Below are positions 1 through 7,673 of a DNA stretch of 64,000 nucleotides, in pieces. The position numbers and the translations under genes are program-made. Below the pieces are notes generated by a model that did no database searches, was not told the DNA's origin, and was given only the letters and a program-made list of their open reading frames with translations. How positions within the stretch are numbered: the stretch's first letter is position 1; every line of letters starts with the position of its first letter. The stretch comes from Massilia alkalitolerans DSM 17462 (lineage in GTDB: Bacteria; Pseudomonadota; Gammaproteobacteria; Burkholderiales; Burkholderiaceae_D): positions 1 to 64,000 of the forward strand of contig NZ_ATYR01000006.1 in the NCBI RefSeq assembly GCF_000427785.1, given 5' to 3'.

Positions 1-15
1 TCACGACAAGTCAAA

Positions 16-129
16 GCCTGATGACCATAGCAAGTCGGTCCCACCCCTTCCCATCCCGAACAGGACCGTGAAACGACTTTGCGCCGATGATAGTGCTGCA
101 ACCAGTGTGAAAGTAGGTTATCGTCAGGC
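16..129 (+). rRNA. rrf: 5S ribosomal RNA
   Basis: The block begins GCCTGATGACCATAGCAAG and ends CGTCAGGC. These two ends pair to form the terminal helix of 5S rRNA. The internal CCCATCCCGAACAGG and GAAAGTAGG segments are typical of bacterial 5S. At about 114 nt the length fits. An intrinsic terminator follows directly, so this is the last gene of an rRNA operon whose 16S and 23S genes lie upstream of the window. Confidence 0.95.
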
Positions 130-140
130 TAGTTATAAGA

Positions 141-172
141 AAAACCCCACCGGTGATCCGGTGGGGTTTTTT
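141..172 (+). terminator. rRNA operon terminator
   Basis: AAAACCCCACCGG and CCGGTGGGGTTTT form a 13-bp stem around a TGAT loop and run into a T tract. The hairpin lies 12 nt after the 5S end and closes the rRNA operon. Confidence 0.9.
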
Positions 173-288
173 GTTTTGTGCGCTCGAAAACTGACCTGCT
201 TATATGAAAAAAGGGTAATTTTCGCCAAGCCCGTGTTTTGCTCATCCGGGTCCCTATACTGCATTTCATGCAGACTAACCAGGACAAT

Positions 289-1305
289 ATGATGAGCCTC
301 AAGCCCCCGGCCTTTTCCACGTTTTTGCTCCGTACCGCGATCTGCACCGGCCTCTTCGTGTCGCATGCAGCATGGGCGAATTCCTTGCCGGCAGGCTGCG
401 ACCTGCGTGAACAGGCCACTATCCCGCTCACCTTTACCGACGACTTGCGCCCGGTCGCCGACGCCACGATCAACGGCAGCACCGTTCCTGCCATGCTGAG
501 CACAGGCGCCGGGGAGTCCCTGGTGTTCAACAAGAAGATCCTGGAGCGTCTCGGCATCGAGGTACGCCATACGACTAGCAAGCTGGACGCCGAAGATGCG
601 CGCAATCCGAAGACGGTCGATCTGTACTTGGATATTTCGCATGCCAACGTCAAGGATTTCTCGATCGGACCGGTCAAAGGAAAAGGCGGCACCTACAAGG
701 TCGAAAACTTCATGGACGACACCTACGGAGTCCGTGTCGGCGCCGGCATGCTGCTTCAGAGCGACCTCGAAATCGCCCTCGATGCCGGCTACCTGAAGTC
801 GTTCAATCCAAATGGCTGCACCAGCGCACACCTGGCCTATTGGGATCCGCAGGCGGCGTCGGTGCTTGCCATGTGGGACCCATGGAAGCGCGACGCACGG
901 GTCGTCTTCGTCGCAACGATTGGCGGAAAGCCCATCCACGCCTTGCTGTCCACCGCGACGCCTTATTCCTATGTGCCGAAAGCCGCCGCGGTCAGGCTCG
1001 GATTGTCGCCGGACTCGCCTGGCGCGGTACGCGAGGCGCCTCTGCCCGGACACGCCGCCGACAAGCCGGTGTGGAAAGTCCCGGTTCCCGTGATGTCGAT
1101 CGGCTCGCTCGAGGTCAAGGAACTGGATCTGCGCCTGATGGAGCTGAGCCACGAAGGAGAAGCACTGGTACTGGGTGCGGACTTCCTGCATCGGCATCGC
1201 GTCTATGTCGCCATGGAGCAGAAGCGCATCTATTTTTCCCCGATTACCACGCCGCAGCCCCGAAAACGCGGTTCCGTGCAGGTGATTCCGCAACCGCTGA
1301 ACTGA
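289..1305 (+). CDS. Secreted retropepsin-fold protein lacking both catalytic aspartates
   Basis: An N-terminal signal peptide (hydrophobic core LLRTAICTGLFVSHAAWA) indicates export. Two segments have the layout of aspartyl-protease active-site strands: VPAMLSTGAGESLVF (Ser at about residue 71) and IHALLSTATPYSYV (Ser at about 221). In the family these positions read D-T/S-G. Here both Asp are Ser and the second Gly is Ala, so proteolysis is unlikely. The start is set at ATG 289 (or 292, with AGGA 7 nt upstream); TTG 238 and ATG 268 are in frame but lack a ribosome-binding site. The gene follows the rRNA operon and has no clear operon partner. A binding or scaffolding role is inference. Confidence 0.6.
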   Translation: MMSLKPPAFSTFLLRTAICTGLFVSHAAWANSLPAGCDLREQATIPLTFTDDLRPVADATINGSTVPAMLSTGAGESLVFNKKILERLGIEVRHTTSKLDAEDARNPKTVDLYLDISHANVKDFSIGPVKGKGGTYKVENFMDDTYGVRVGAGMLLQSDLEIALDAGYLKSFNPNGCTSAHLAYWDPQAASVLAMWDPWKRDARVVFVATIGGKPIHALLSTATPYSYVPKAAAVRLGLSPDSPGAVREAPLPGHAADKPVWKVPVPVMSIGSLEVKELDLRLMELSHEGEALVLGADFLHRHRVYVAMEQKRIYFSPITTPQPRKRGSVQVIPQPLN

Positions 1306-1443
1306 GCTGCATCCCGTCGGGCCGGCCCGGCCGGCTCGCCGCTTTGCGTGCCTTCGAGAAACCAGGTTAGCAAACGTAACTTCGATGTGCATCCATCCTG
1401 CCCGGACCTACACTGAACTCAGGTTCACCGTTAGGGGGCTTAG

Positions 1444-1716
1444 ATGACTACTCGAAGCAATAGTGTGTTAAAACGATGCGCGGCCGGACTGCTGCTGGCC
1501 GCCGGACTCGGTGGCTGTGCGGTATACGGGCCGCCCTACGCCGGCTACGACCCATATTATGGCGGAGGCTACTCAAGCTACGTCGGACCGCCGGTCGAAC
1601 TGAACCTGGGCCTCGGCTATTACGATGCGCCGCGCCGTGGCTACCATCGCGGTCACGGCTGGCGTGACGACCGCGGACATGACCGCGGTCGTGGTCGCGG
1701 CCACTGGCGCCGCTGA
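1444..1716 (+). CDS. Small Gly/Tyr/Arg/His-rich lipoprotein
   Basis: This 90-residue protein has a lipoprotein signal: KRCAAGLLLAAGLGGC with Cys at about residue 25. The mature part begins with a Gly/Tyr/Pro-rich stretch (YGPPYAGYDPYYGGGY) and ends in Arg/His/Gly/Asp-rich repeats (RGHGWRDDRGHDRGRGRG), so it is probably unstructured and cationic. AGGGGG precedes the ATG. Its terminator, just downstream, was split by the IS4-type element. Function is not recognisable; similar low-complexity envelope lipoproteins are common in Oxalobacteraceae. Confidence 0.7.
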   Translation: MTTRSNSVLKRCAAGLLLAAGLGGCAVYGPPYAGYDPYYGGGYSSYVGPPVELNLGLGYYDAPRRGYHRGHGWRDDRGHDRGRGRGHWRR

Positions 1717-1729
1717 TCACCTGCAAAGC

Positions 1730-1741
1730 CCGCCTCCTGCG
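1730..1741. repeat. Left target-site duplication of the IS4-type element
   Basis: CCGCCTCCTGCG, identical to 3161-3172. It lies in the left half of an interrupted intrinsic terminator. Confidence 0.9.
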
Positions 1742-3160
1742 TAATGCCGTTCAGTTAAGGTAGCTTCTTGACCTTTCGAACGGCATAGCGCTTCGGCGCT
1801 GCCTTGACGGCCCGGTCGCATTTGCGGCCGGGCCGTTCGTCTTTCAGGAGGCTAACCAGCCTTTCCCGAAGGTGCTTCATCGAGGCAGGCAATTTGCCGT
1901 AGGACCTGGTGACACCAGCCCAGTGTAATTCAAATTGAATCAGGTGGAATGCCCGAATGAAGCTCACTTCGGTCGGCTCGCACTTGACTGCCAGCGCGGC
2001 CTTGGCGATCTCGAGACGAATCAGGTTGTAGGCGATGAGCGTGCCCCAGATTTCCTGATATATCCCGTCAACCGTTTTCGAGCGCAGCGTGAGAGCCGTG
2101 CCGAGCATCGTCTGCTTGAGTTCCCGATAGCTCGTTTCGATTCCCCAGCGCTTGTCGTAGCAGGCGACGATGTCGGCGGGCTTGTAACGTCGGCGATCGC
2201 GCAGCGACGTCAGTAGAATGCGCTTGCGTGCCTGCGCGTCGACAACGGTAATGGCGCGTGCTTCCCAGAACTCGGGCAACTCCGAACACTTGGCCCGGGC
2301 TTGAGGCGAGACGCGCATGCGCACCAGCATGTCGTTGCTGGCGTCTTCTAGCGCTTCCCATTTGGTGTTCGACTTGGCCGGAATGATGAAGTGCCGTTCA
2401 GCACCGCCGCCTGTCAGGCCGCACAAGATCTCGGCAGACAAGAAACCTCGATCGAAGACCGTCAACGATTCATCGGGAATATCTTCGATCAGCTGCTTTG
2501 CATACAGCATTTCATTGGTCGAATACGGCCCGAACACAGCACTATGCACCAAGTGCGTTGGAAGCGATGTCAAGGTAACGCCGCGCACTTGAGGGTAGCT
2601 TGCCACCGTATCGCTGGCGTAGCTTTGGGCTCCGAAGTGCTCACGGCTTTCCACCGTATCGTGCGTGCGCAAGGTGGTACCGTCCATCGCGAACAGCTGT
2701 AGGCCCTTGAACAGATAGGCCTTCTTGTCCTGTGCAACCCAATGCCTCGCCGAGCGCTCGAACAGCCATTTCATGGGTTCTGCCCCGACGCGCTGGCGGG
2801 CTTGCGCCGCAGCGCTTTTGCTGACAAACGGGGTTTGCGAATCTGGTAGCGCCAGACCAAGATCATCGAGCACCTCGCTGATGGACTTATGCCTGTACAA
2901 GGCCAAAGCCACCATCAGCCATACCACCTGCTCGGCGGGCAAGCGTCGATGTCGGATACTCGCTGCCTCCGTACTTACAACCGCCTGCTCGACCCATTGA
3001 TACGGCAGATGCTCTCCCAACCTTGCCCAGTCGGGAGCCTCGAGGTGATTCGCCAGGAAATGTAGAGTGTCGTCGAACATGGCGACGAAGGTTAACAGCG
3101 TTGCCGCGCGTTTACAACGACAAAATAAAAATGCCGTTCAGTCTTAACTGAACGGCATTA
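1742..3160 (-). mobile_element. Complete IS4-family insertion sequence (1419 bp)
   Basis: Perfect 18-bp terminal inverted repeats, TAATGCCGTTCAGTTAAG, lie at 1742-1759 and 3143-3160. They are nearly the same as my recollection of the ends of E. coli IS4. A 12-bp direct repeat, CCGCCTCCTGCG, flanks the element at 1730-1741 and 3161-3172, as expected for a target duplication of an IS4-type transposase. It holds one intact transposase gene on the minus strand. Intact ends, an intact ORF and an unmutated target duplication indicate a recent insertion. Confidence 0.95.
1755..3080 (-). CDS. IS4-family DDE transposase
   Basis: This is a 441-residue RNase H-fold transposase, close to the usual length for IS4. 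The first catalytic Asp is in AMDGTT (D133) and the second in VFDRGF (D210). The catalytic Glu is E315 in the family signature Y-x2-R-x3-E-x6-K (Y308, R311, E315, K322; CYDKRWGIETSYRELK). The N-terminal region carries RRLPAEQVVW and QARQRVG, as in IS4 InsG. The frame is undamaged, so the protein may be active. The gene reads against the flanking genes. Its 3' end overlaps the left inverted repeat by a few bases. Confidence 0.95.
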   Translation of the reverse strand: MFDDTLHFLANHLEAPDWARLGEHLPYQWVEQAVVSTEAASIRHRRLPAEQVVWLMVALALYRHKSISEVLDDLGLALPDSQTPFVSKSAAAQARQRVGAEPMKWLFERSARHWVAQDKKAYLFKGLQLFAMDGTTLRTHDTVESREHFGAQSYASDTVASYPQVRGVTLTSLPTHLVHSAVFGPYSTNEMLYAKQLIEDIPDESLTVFDRGFLSAEILCGLTGGGAERHFIIPAKSNTKWEALEDASNDMLVRMRVSPQARAKCSELPEFWEARAITVVDAQARKRILLTSLRDRRRYKPADIVACYDKRWGIETSYRELKQTMLGTALTLRSKTVDGIYQEIWGTLIAYNLIRLEIAKAALAVKCEPTEVSFIRAFHLIQFELHWAGVTRSYGKLPASMKHLRERLVSLLKDERPGRKCDRAVKAAPKRYAVRKVKKLP

Positions 3161-3172
3161 CCGCCTCCTGCG
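3161..3172. repeat. Right target-site duplication of the IS4-type element
   Basis: CCGCCTCCTGCG, identical to 1730-1741. It is followed by GGCTTTTT, the distal arm and T tract of the split terminator. Confidence 0.9.
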
Positions 3173-3230
3173 GGCTTTTTGCTGTACGTAAACGTTATAC
3201 TGCAGGCATCGCTTTTACGAGAATCCGTCC

Positions 3231-3731
3231 ATGCGCCGCCTGCTCCCTGCCATCCTCGCCTGCCTGCCGCTGATTGCTTCCGCCTCGGCCGGTCCCGAGA
3301 CCGTGGTCGCGGCGCTGTGGCAAGCGTCGAGTCACGCTCCGGGCGTGGCGGCGGACGCCGACCGGCTGCAGCGGCTCTTTCGCGACGATGCGATCGTCGC
3401 CGGCGGCGTCTATCGCGACGGCCAGCCACGCTTCCAGTCCGTCAAGGCTGCGGATTTCATCGCCGGCCAGCGCCAGGCCCGGCCGCACGGATTCCACGAG
3501 TGCGAAGTCGTCCGCGACGTGAAGGAATACGACCGCTTCGCCACCGTGTACAGCGTCGTCGAAACCCGGCGCGACCCCACCTCCGCCAAAGCCGATTACG
3601 TTGGCGTCAACAGCATCCAGCTCTACCGCGATGACGGCGGCTGGAAGATCGTCTCGCTGTACTACCACGTCGAGAAACCGGGTACGCCGGTGCCCTACCA
3701 GGCGCCAGCGGGCGGCGCCTGCCTCTCCTGA
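3231..3731 (+). CDS. Secreted SnoaL/NTF2-like protein
   Basis: This 166-residue protein starts with a signal peptide (MRRLLPAILACLPLIASASA). The rest has the helix-then-strand pattern of NTF2-like/DUF4440 proteins: an early helix with LQRLFRDDAIVAGG, strands around FATVYSVVETRR, and the usual ending VNSIQLYRDDGGWKIVSLYYHVE. Members are often small-molecule-binding or isomerase-like, and no catalytic residues can be assigned here. The gene converges on the MFS gene with a 4-bp gap. The IS4-type element lies directly upstream and may have separated it from its original context. Confidence 0.65.
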   Translation: MRRLLPAILACLPLIASASAGPETVVAALWQASSHAPGVAADADRLQRLFRDDAIVAGGVYRDGQPRFQSVKAADFIAGQRQARPHGFHECEVVRDVKEYDRFATVYSVVETRRDPTSAKADYVGVNSIQLYRDDGGWKIVSLYYHVEKPGTPVPYQAPAGGACLS

Positions 3732-3735
3732 ATCC

Positions 3736-5181
3736 CTAGGTCCCCTGGCCGGCCTCGACCGGCTCCGCTTCCTTGGCCTTGGCCTGGCCGCGGCTGATGC
3801 TGTCGCCGTCGTTGCGGCGCAGGCGCCAGAACACGACCGAGGACAGCAGCGTCAGGACCGCCAGCGTCGCGAATCCATGGTGCAGGGCCTGGGCCACCTG
3901 CTCCCGGTTGTCCTGCGCCACCGGCCCCAGGAACCAGGCGGTCACGATCGAACCGGCGGCCAGGCCGAAGCTCATCGACAGCTGCTGGAAGGAGCTCGAC
4001 ATCGTGCTCGCCATGCTGGTGTCCTGCGGCTCGATGTCGGCGTAGGCCAGCGTGTTCATGCTCGAGAACTGCAGCGAATTGAAGAAGCCCTGTGCCAGGC
4101 TGATGGCGACGATGACGTAGAAGGGCGTGCCCGGTCCGACCAGGGTGAACATCGAGATCGTCAGGCCGATGAGCACCGTGTTCACGGTCAGCACCTGGCG
4201 GTAGCCGAAGCGCGCCAGCAGCCTGGGCGCGAACATCTTCATGCCCATCGCGGCCGCTGCGGACGGCATCATCAGCAGGCCCGATTGCCAGGCCGGCAGG
4301 CCCAGCCCGAGCTGGTACAGCAGCGGCAGCAGGAAGGGCAGGGCGCCCACGCCCAGCCGGGTGAGGAAGCCGCCCGCCACCGAGATGCGGAAGGTGCGCA
4401 CCTTGAACAGGGTGAGGCGCAGCAGCGGATGCTTGATGCGCAGCGCGTGCCAGGCGTAGGTGCCCAGCAGGCCGAGGGACAGGGCCAGCAGCAGGGCGGC
4501 CGTGAGTGCGTCGAGCGTGTGCTCGCCGAACACTTCCAGCAGCCAGGACAGGATCGCCGTGCCGCTGCTGAACAGGACCAGGCCGATGACGTCGAGCGGG
4601 CGTTTCTCATGGCCGCGGTAGTCGGGCATGTGTTTCCAGACCAGGTAGAGCGCCGCCAGGCCCACCGGCACGTTGATGAAGAAGATCATGCGCCATGTGG
4701 TCCAGTGCACGATCAGCCCGCCGACCGTCGGCCCCAGCAGCGGTCCGATCAGGGCCGGGATGATCACGAAGTTCATCGCCGCCAGCAGTTCGCTCTTGGG
4801 GAAGGTGCGCACGATGGCCAGGCGGCCGACCGGCATCATCATCGCGCCGCCCAGGCCCTGCAGCAGGCGGGCGCCCGTCATCATCTGCGCGTTCACGGAC
4901 AGGCCGCAGAGCACCGAGGCGATGGTGAAGATCGAGATGGCGGTGAAGAACACGCGCCGGGTGCCGAAGCGGTCGGCCATCCAGCCGCTGAGCGGGATGC
5001 CGACGGCCAGGCCGAGGATGTAGCTGGTGACCACCGATTTCAGGCTCAGCGGCGTCACTTGCAGGCTGGCCGCGATGCTCGGAATGGCGGTATTGACGAC
5101 GGTGGCGTCGAGATGCTCCATGAACAGGGCAGTCGCGACGAGCCACGGCAGGTAGCGCTTGATGGTGCTGGAATCAGTCAA
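3736..5181 (-). CDS. MFS drug exporter, DHA2 (EmrB/QacA) family
   Basis: This 481-residue integral membrane protein is predicted to be an inner-membrane drug/proton antiporter with about 14 transmembrane helices, the DHA2 length. It shows the MFS motif A after helix 2 (GWMADRFGTRR), the helix 1 motif LDATVVNTAIPSIA, and the antiporter motif C region in helix 5 (ALIGPLLGPTVGG). No membrane-fusion partner (EmrA type) is adjacent, so it may act alone. The substrate cannot be read from the sequence. It is monocistronic between a secreted protein and PagL. Confidence 0.85.
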   Translation of the reverse strand: MTDSSTIKRYLPWLVATALFMEHLDATVVNTAIPSIAASLQVTPLSLKSVVTSYILGLAVGIPLSGWMADRFGTRRVFFTAISIFTIASVLCGLSVNAQMMTGARLLQGLGGAMMMPVGRLAIVRTFPKSELLAAMNFVIIPALIGPLLGPTVGGLIVHWTTWRMIFFINVPVGLAALYLVWKHMPDYRGHEKRPLDVIGLVLFSSGTAILSWLLEVFGEHTLDALTAALLLALSLGLLGTYAWHALRIKHPLLRLTLFKVRTFRISVAGGFLTRLGVGALPFLLPLLYQLGLGLPAWQSGLLMMPSAAAAMGMKMFAPRLLARFGYRQVLTVNTVLIGLTISMFTLVGPGTPFYVIVAISLAQGFFNSLQFSSMNTLAYADIEPQDTSMASTMSSSFQQLSMSFGLAAGSIVTAWFLGPVAQDNREQVAQALHHGFATLAVLTLLSSVVFWRLRRNDGDSISRGQAKAKEAEPVEAGQGT

Positions 5182-5269
5182 TCGGACCTCGTGATACCGG
5201 CAGGCCGGGCGGCCCGCCCTGGTCCGATTGTGTCATAAATCGCAACCGGACTCCGTCCGGCTGCCACGT

Positions 5270-5830
5270 TCAGAACTTGTAGGCGGCCTTGGCGATGATC
5301 CAGTTCGCGCCCCCGTTCGGGCTCTTGATGCTGGCGTTCGAGTAATGCTGGTACTTCAGGCCGAAGTCCCACTTGGCGGTGGTGTAGCCCACGCCGATGT
5401 GGTCGCCGAACTGGAAGGCGGTGGACAGTTCCTTGTCCTCGTTCTTGTACAGCGTGGAGAACAGGTTCACGCCGATGCCGACCTCGCCATACAGGCCGAG
5501 CTTGCTGTCGCTCTGGTAGCGGAATACCGGAGTGAAGCCGACCACGGCGATGTTCTTGGTCCGGCCCGGCACGTTCTGGTAGGCGCGCAGGCGCCACAGG
5601 GCCAGGTTGGTTTCCCAGTAGCCCGACAGGTGGTAGCCGTTGCGGGCGAACCAGCGCTGGTCCCAGTCGTTCTGGACGGCGACGCGCAGCATGCGCTGCT
5701 GGGGATTGGTGCCGAACTCGAGCGATGCCGAGTCGGCCCAGCCGCCGAAGGCCTGGGCGTGTGCGGCCTGGGCGCTGAACGCCAGCGCGAGGGTGGCGGC
5801 AATGCCGGCAATTTTCTTCACAGTAGGCAT
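5270..5830 (-). CDS. pagL: PagL-like lipid A 3-O-deacylase
   Basis: This is a 186-residue outer-membrane beta-barrel with a cleavable signal (MPTVKKIAGIAATLALAFSAQAAHAQA). PagL removes the 3-O-linked acyl chain of lipid A. The family motif is near the C terminus as YQHYSNASIKSPNGG, giving the His-Ser pair H162/S164. The acidic residue expected about 12 positions after the Ser is Asn here (N176), so activity needs checking. The protein ends in an aromatic residue (YKF), typical of outer-membrane barrels. ATG 5830 is preferred over 5866 because it starts the signal peptide and is preceded by AGAAAGAAG. Confidence 0.8.
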   Translation of the reverse strand: MPTVKKIAGIAATLALAFSAQAAHAQAFGGWADSASLEFGTNPQQRMLRVAVQNDWDQRWFARNGYHLSGYWETNLALWRLRAYQNVPGRTKNIAVVGFTPVFRYQSDSKLGLYGEVGIGVNLFSTLYKNEDKELSTAFQFGDHIGVGYTTAKWDFGLKYQHYSNASIKSPNGGANWIIAKAAYKF

Positions 5831-5972
5831 GTTCTTCTTTCTTGGCAACGATGAAATATTGTGCAACGCACTATTGTACTAGCGAGAACAATTCGGCGCT
5901 GTCCGCCACCTTGCGCTGTCGCGCGAGTATGATAGACCCCCCGCAGAACGCATAATCTTTTTCTACCGTCGC

Positions 5973-6674
5973 ATGACCGAACCGACCAGCACTCCCCTGT
6001 ATCCGCTTGCCGCGCCGACCCAGCAGCAGGTCACGCCCACCGTCTTGCCGCATGACCCGGTGGCGGATCACATCGCCGCCCACCTGGGCCGGATCGATAC
6101 CGTCTTCCACGATACCATCGCCGACCCGGTGCAGGTCGACATCCACGTGGTGCCGGCCAACGAGCGCACTCCCTTCCTGCGCCTGGTGACGTCGGGCATG
6201 AGCAGTCGCCCGATGAGCGTGCCGGAAGGCGCGCCGCCGTTCGGCGAGCTGATGATGGCCTTGCCGGCGGACTGGAAGCTGGATCAAGCGTCGGTGCAGG
6301 ACGAGCGCTGGTACTGGCCGGTGGCCCTGCTGCGCCACCTGGCGCACTATCCGCACCAGCACGCGACCTGGCTCGGCCTCGGCCACACGGTGCCGAACGG
6401 TGCACCGGCCAAGCCCTATGCCAAGGGCGTCGACTTCACCGGCGCCATCCTGCTGCCGCCGGCCTCGGCGCCGGAGGCCTTCGCCGCGCTCGAGCGCGAC
6501 GGCAAGGACATCTATTTCCACTGCGTGGTGCCGCTGTACGAGGCGGAAATGGACCTGGTCAAGCGCAAGGGCTTCCCGGCGCTGCTGGACGGCTTCAACG
6601 ACAAGGGCGTGACCGACCTCGTCGTCCCCGGCCGCAAGAACACCGTCAAGAAAAAATTCCTCGGACTGTTCTGA
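5973..6674 (+). CDS. Suppressor-of-fused (SUFU) domain protein
   Basis: This 233-residue cytoplasmic protein has no signal peptide. The central part (VDIHVVPANERTPFLRLVTSGMSSRPM, then FGELMMALPADWKL) and the WYWPVALLRHLAHYPHQHATWLGLGHT block match bacterial SUFU-domain proteins. The family takes its name from the Hedgehog-pathway protein; bacterial members are poorly characterised and some occur as immunity-like proteins. The stop overlaps the ATG of the next gene by one base (TGATG), so the two are probably translationally coupled. No toxin gene is nearby. Confidence 0.75.
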   Translation: MTEPTSTPLYPLAAPTQQQVTPTVLPHDPVADHIAAHLGRIDTVFHDTIADPVQVDIHVVPANERTPFLRLVTSGMSSRPMSVPEGAPPFGELMMALPADWKLDQASVQDERWYWPVALLRHLAHYPHQHATWLGLGHTVPNGAPAKPYAKGVDFTGAILLPPASAPEAFAALERDGKDIYFHCVVPLYEAEMDLVKRKGFPALLDGFNDKGVTDLVVPGRKNTVKKKFLGLF

Positions 6675-7567
6675 TGACGACCATCGCCTTCCTCGGGATC
6701 GGCCTGATGGGAAGGCCGATGGCGGCCCGCCTGGCCCAGGCCGGCTACCCGGTGCGCGCCTGGAACCGCACCTACGCCAGGGCCGAGGCGCTGCGCGCCA
6801 GCGGGGCCGAGCCGGTCGCAGACCTGGGCGCGGCGGTGCGCGGGGCCCAGGTGGTGATCTCCATGCTCGAGGCCGGGCCGGTGGTGGGCGCCGTGCTCGA
6901 CACCGCCTTGCCCGCGCTCGGGCCGGGCACGCTGTGGATCGACATGAGTTCGACCCGGCACGACGAAGCGCTCGCCTTCCAGGCGCGCCTGGTGGCGCAG
7001 GGCTGCCGCTTCATGGATGCGCCGGTGTCGGGCGGCGTCGGCGGCGCCGAAGCCGGGCTGCTTGCCATCATGGCCGGCGGCGAGGCGGCGGATTTTGACC
7101 AAGTGGTAAAAATTTTCCAGACGATGGGCAAGCCCCAGCGCGTCGGGCCGGTGGGCAGCGGCCAGGTGGCCAAGCTGTGCAACCAGCTGATCGTCGGCGC
7201 CACGCTGAACGTGGTGGCCGAGGCGCTGCTGCTGGCGCAGGCCGCAGGCGCCGATCCGGCCGCGGTGCGCGAAGCGATCCGCGGCGGATTCGCGGGCAGC
7301 CGGATCCTCGAGGTGCACGGGCAGCGCATGCTGGAACGGAATTTCGTGCCGGGCGGGCAGGTCAAGAGCCAGCTTAAGGATTTGCGGAACGTGTTGGCGG
7401 CGGCGGAAGCCGCGGGCTTGACGCTGCCGGTGACGGAACTGGTGACGCGGCAGTATGAAACGATCGAGGAAGCTTTGCCGACGGCGGATCATGCGGCAGC
7501 GCTGCTGGCGCTGGAGCAGATGAATCCGGGGCTCCGGCTAGGGAACTTGAAAGACCAGCTCCCGTAG
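6674..7567 (+). CDS. NAD(P)-dependent beta-hydroxyacid dehydrogenase
   Basis: This 297-residue enzyme belongs to the 3-hydroxyisobutyrate dehydrogenase / tartronate semialdehyde reductase family. The N-terminal Rossmann motif is FLGIGLMGRPMAARL, the substrate-binding motif is FMDAPVSGGVGGA, and the catalytic Lys region is GSGQVAKLCNQL (K at about 172). It oxidises or reduces a short beta-hydroxyacid; the exact substrate cannot be assigned. It is coupled to the SUFU gene. Its stop codon lies in the GTAG head of a REP element. A 20-bp AT-rich motif at 7095-7114 falls in its coding sequence. Confidence 0.85.
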   Translation: MTTIAFLGIGLMGRPMAARLAQAGYPVRAWNRTYARAEALRASGAEPVADLGAAVRGAQVVISMLEAGPVVGAVLDTALPALGPGTLWIDMSSTRHDEALAFQARLVAQGCRFMDAPVSGGVGGAEAGLLAIMAGGEAADFDQVVKIFQTMGKPQRVGPVGSGQVAKLCNQLIVGATLNVVAEALLLAQAAGADPAAVREAIRGGFAGSRILEVHGQRMLERNFVPGGQVKSQLKDLRNVLAAAEAAGLTLPVTELVTRQYETIEEALPTADHAAALLALEQMNPGLRLGNLKDQLP

Positions 7568-7668
7568 GGTGGGCAAGTTCCTTGCCCACGCGGTCAACCA
7601 GCACTAGAACAGCCGAGCAGGCCGCATTAGCGTGATTTGAACGCGCGGACGGCGAAGCCGCCACCCTA
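7564..7668. repeat. GTAG-type REP pair (BIME-like)
   Basis: The block starts GTAGGGTGGGCAAG with the hairpin arm CTTGCCCACGCGG, and ends in the inverted GGCGAAGCCGCCACCCTAC. The tetranucleotide GTAG heading a GC-rich imperfect palindrome, with a second inverted copy about 100 bp away, is the structure of REP elements mobilised by RAYT transposases. A related pair is at 58886-58988. It fills the gap between two convergent genes. Confidence 0.75.
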
Positions 7669-7673
7669 CCAAA

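Noticed and set aside
68-292. A 74-codon open frame starting inside the 5S rRNA.
   Set aside because: It runs through the rRNA and its terminator and has no ribosome-binding site.
3601-5238. A 545-codon plus-strand open frame opposite the MFS gene.
   Set aside because: Antisense of a clear 14-helix transporter; translation is Gln/Arg/His-rich low complexity.
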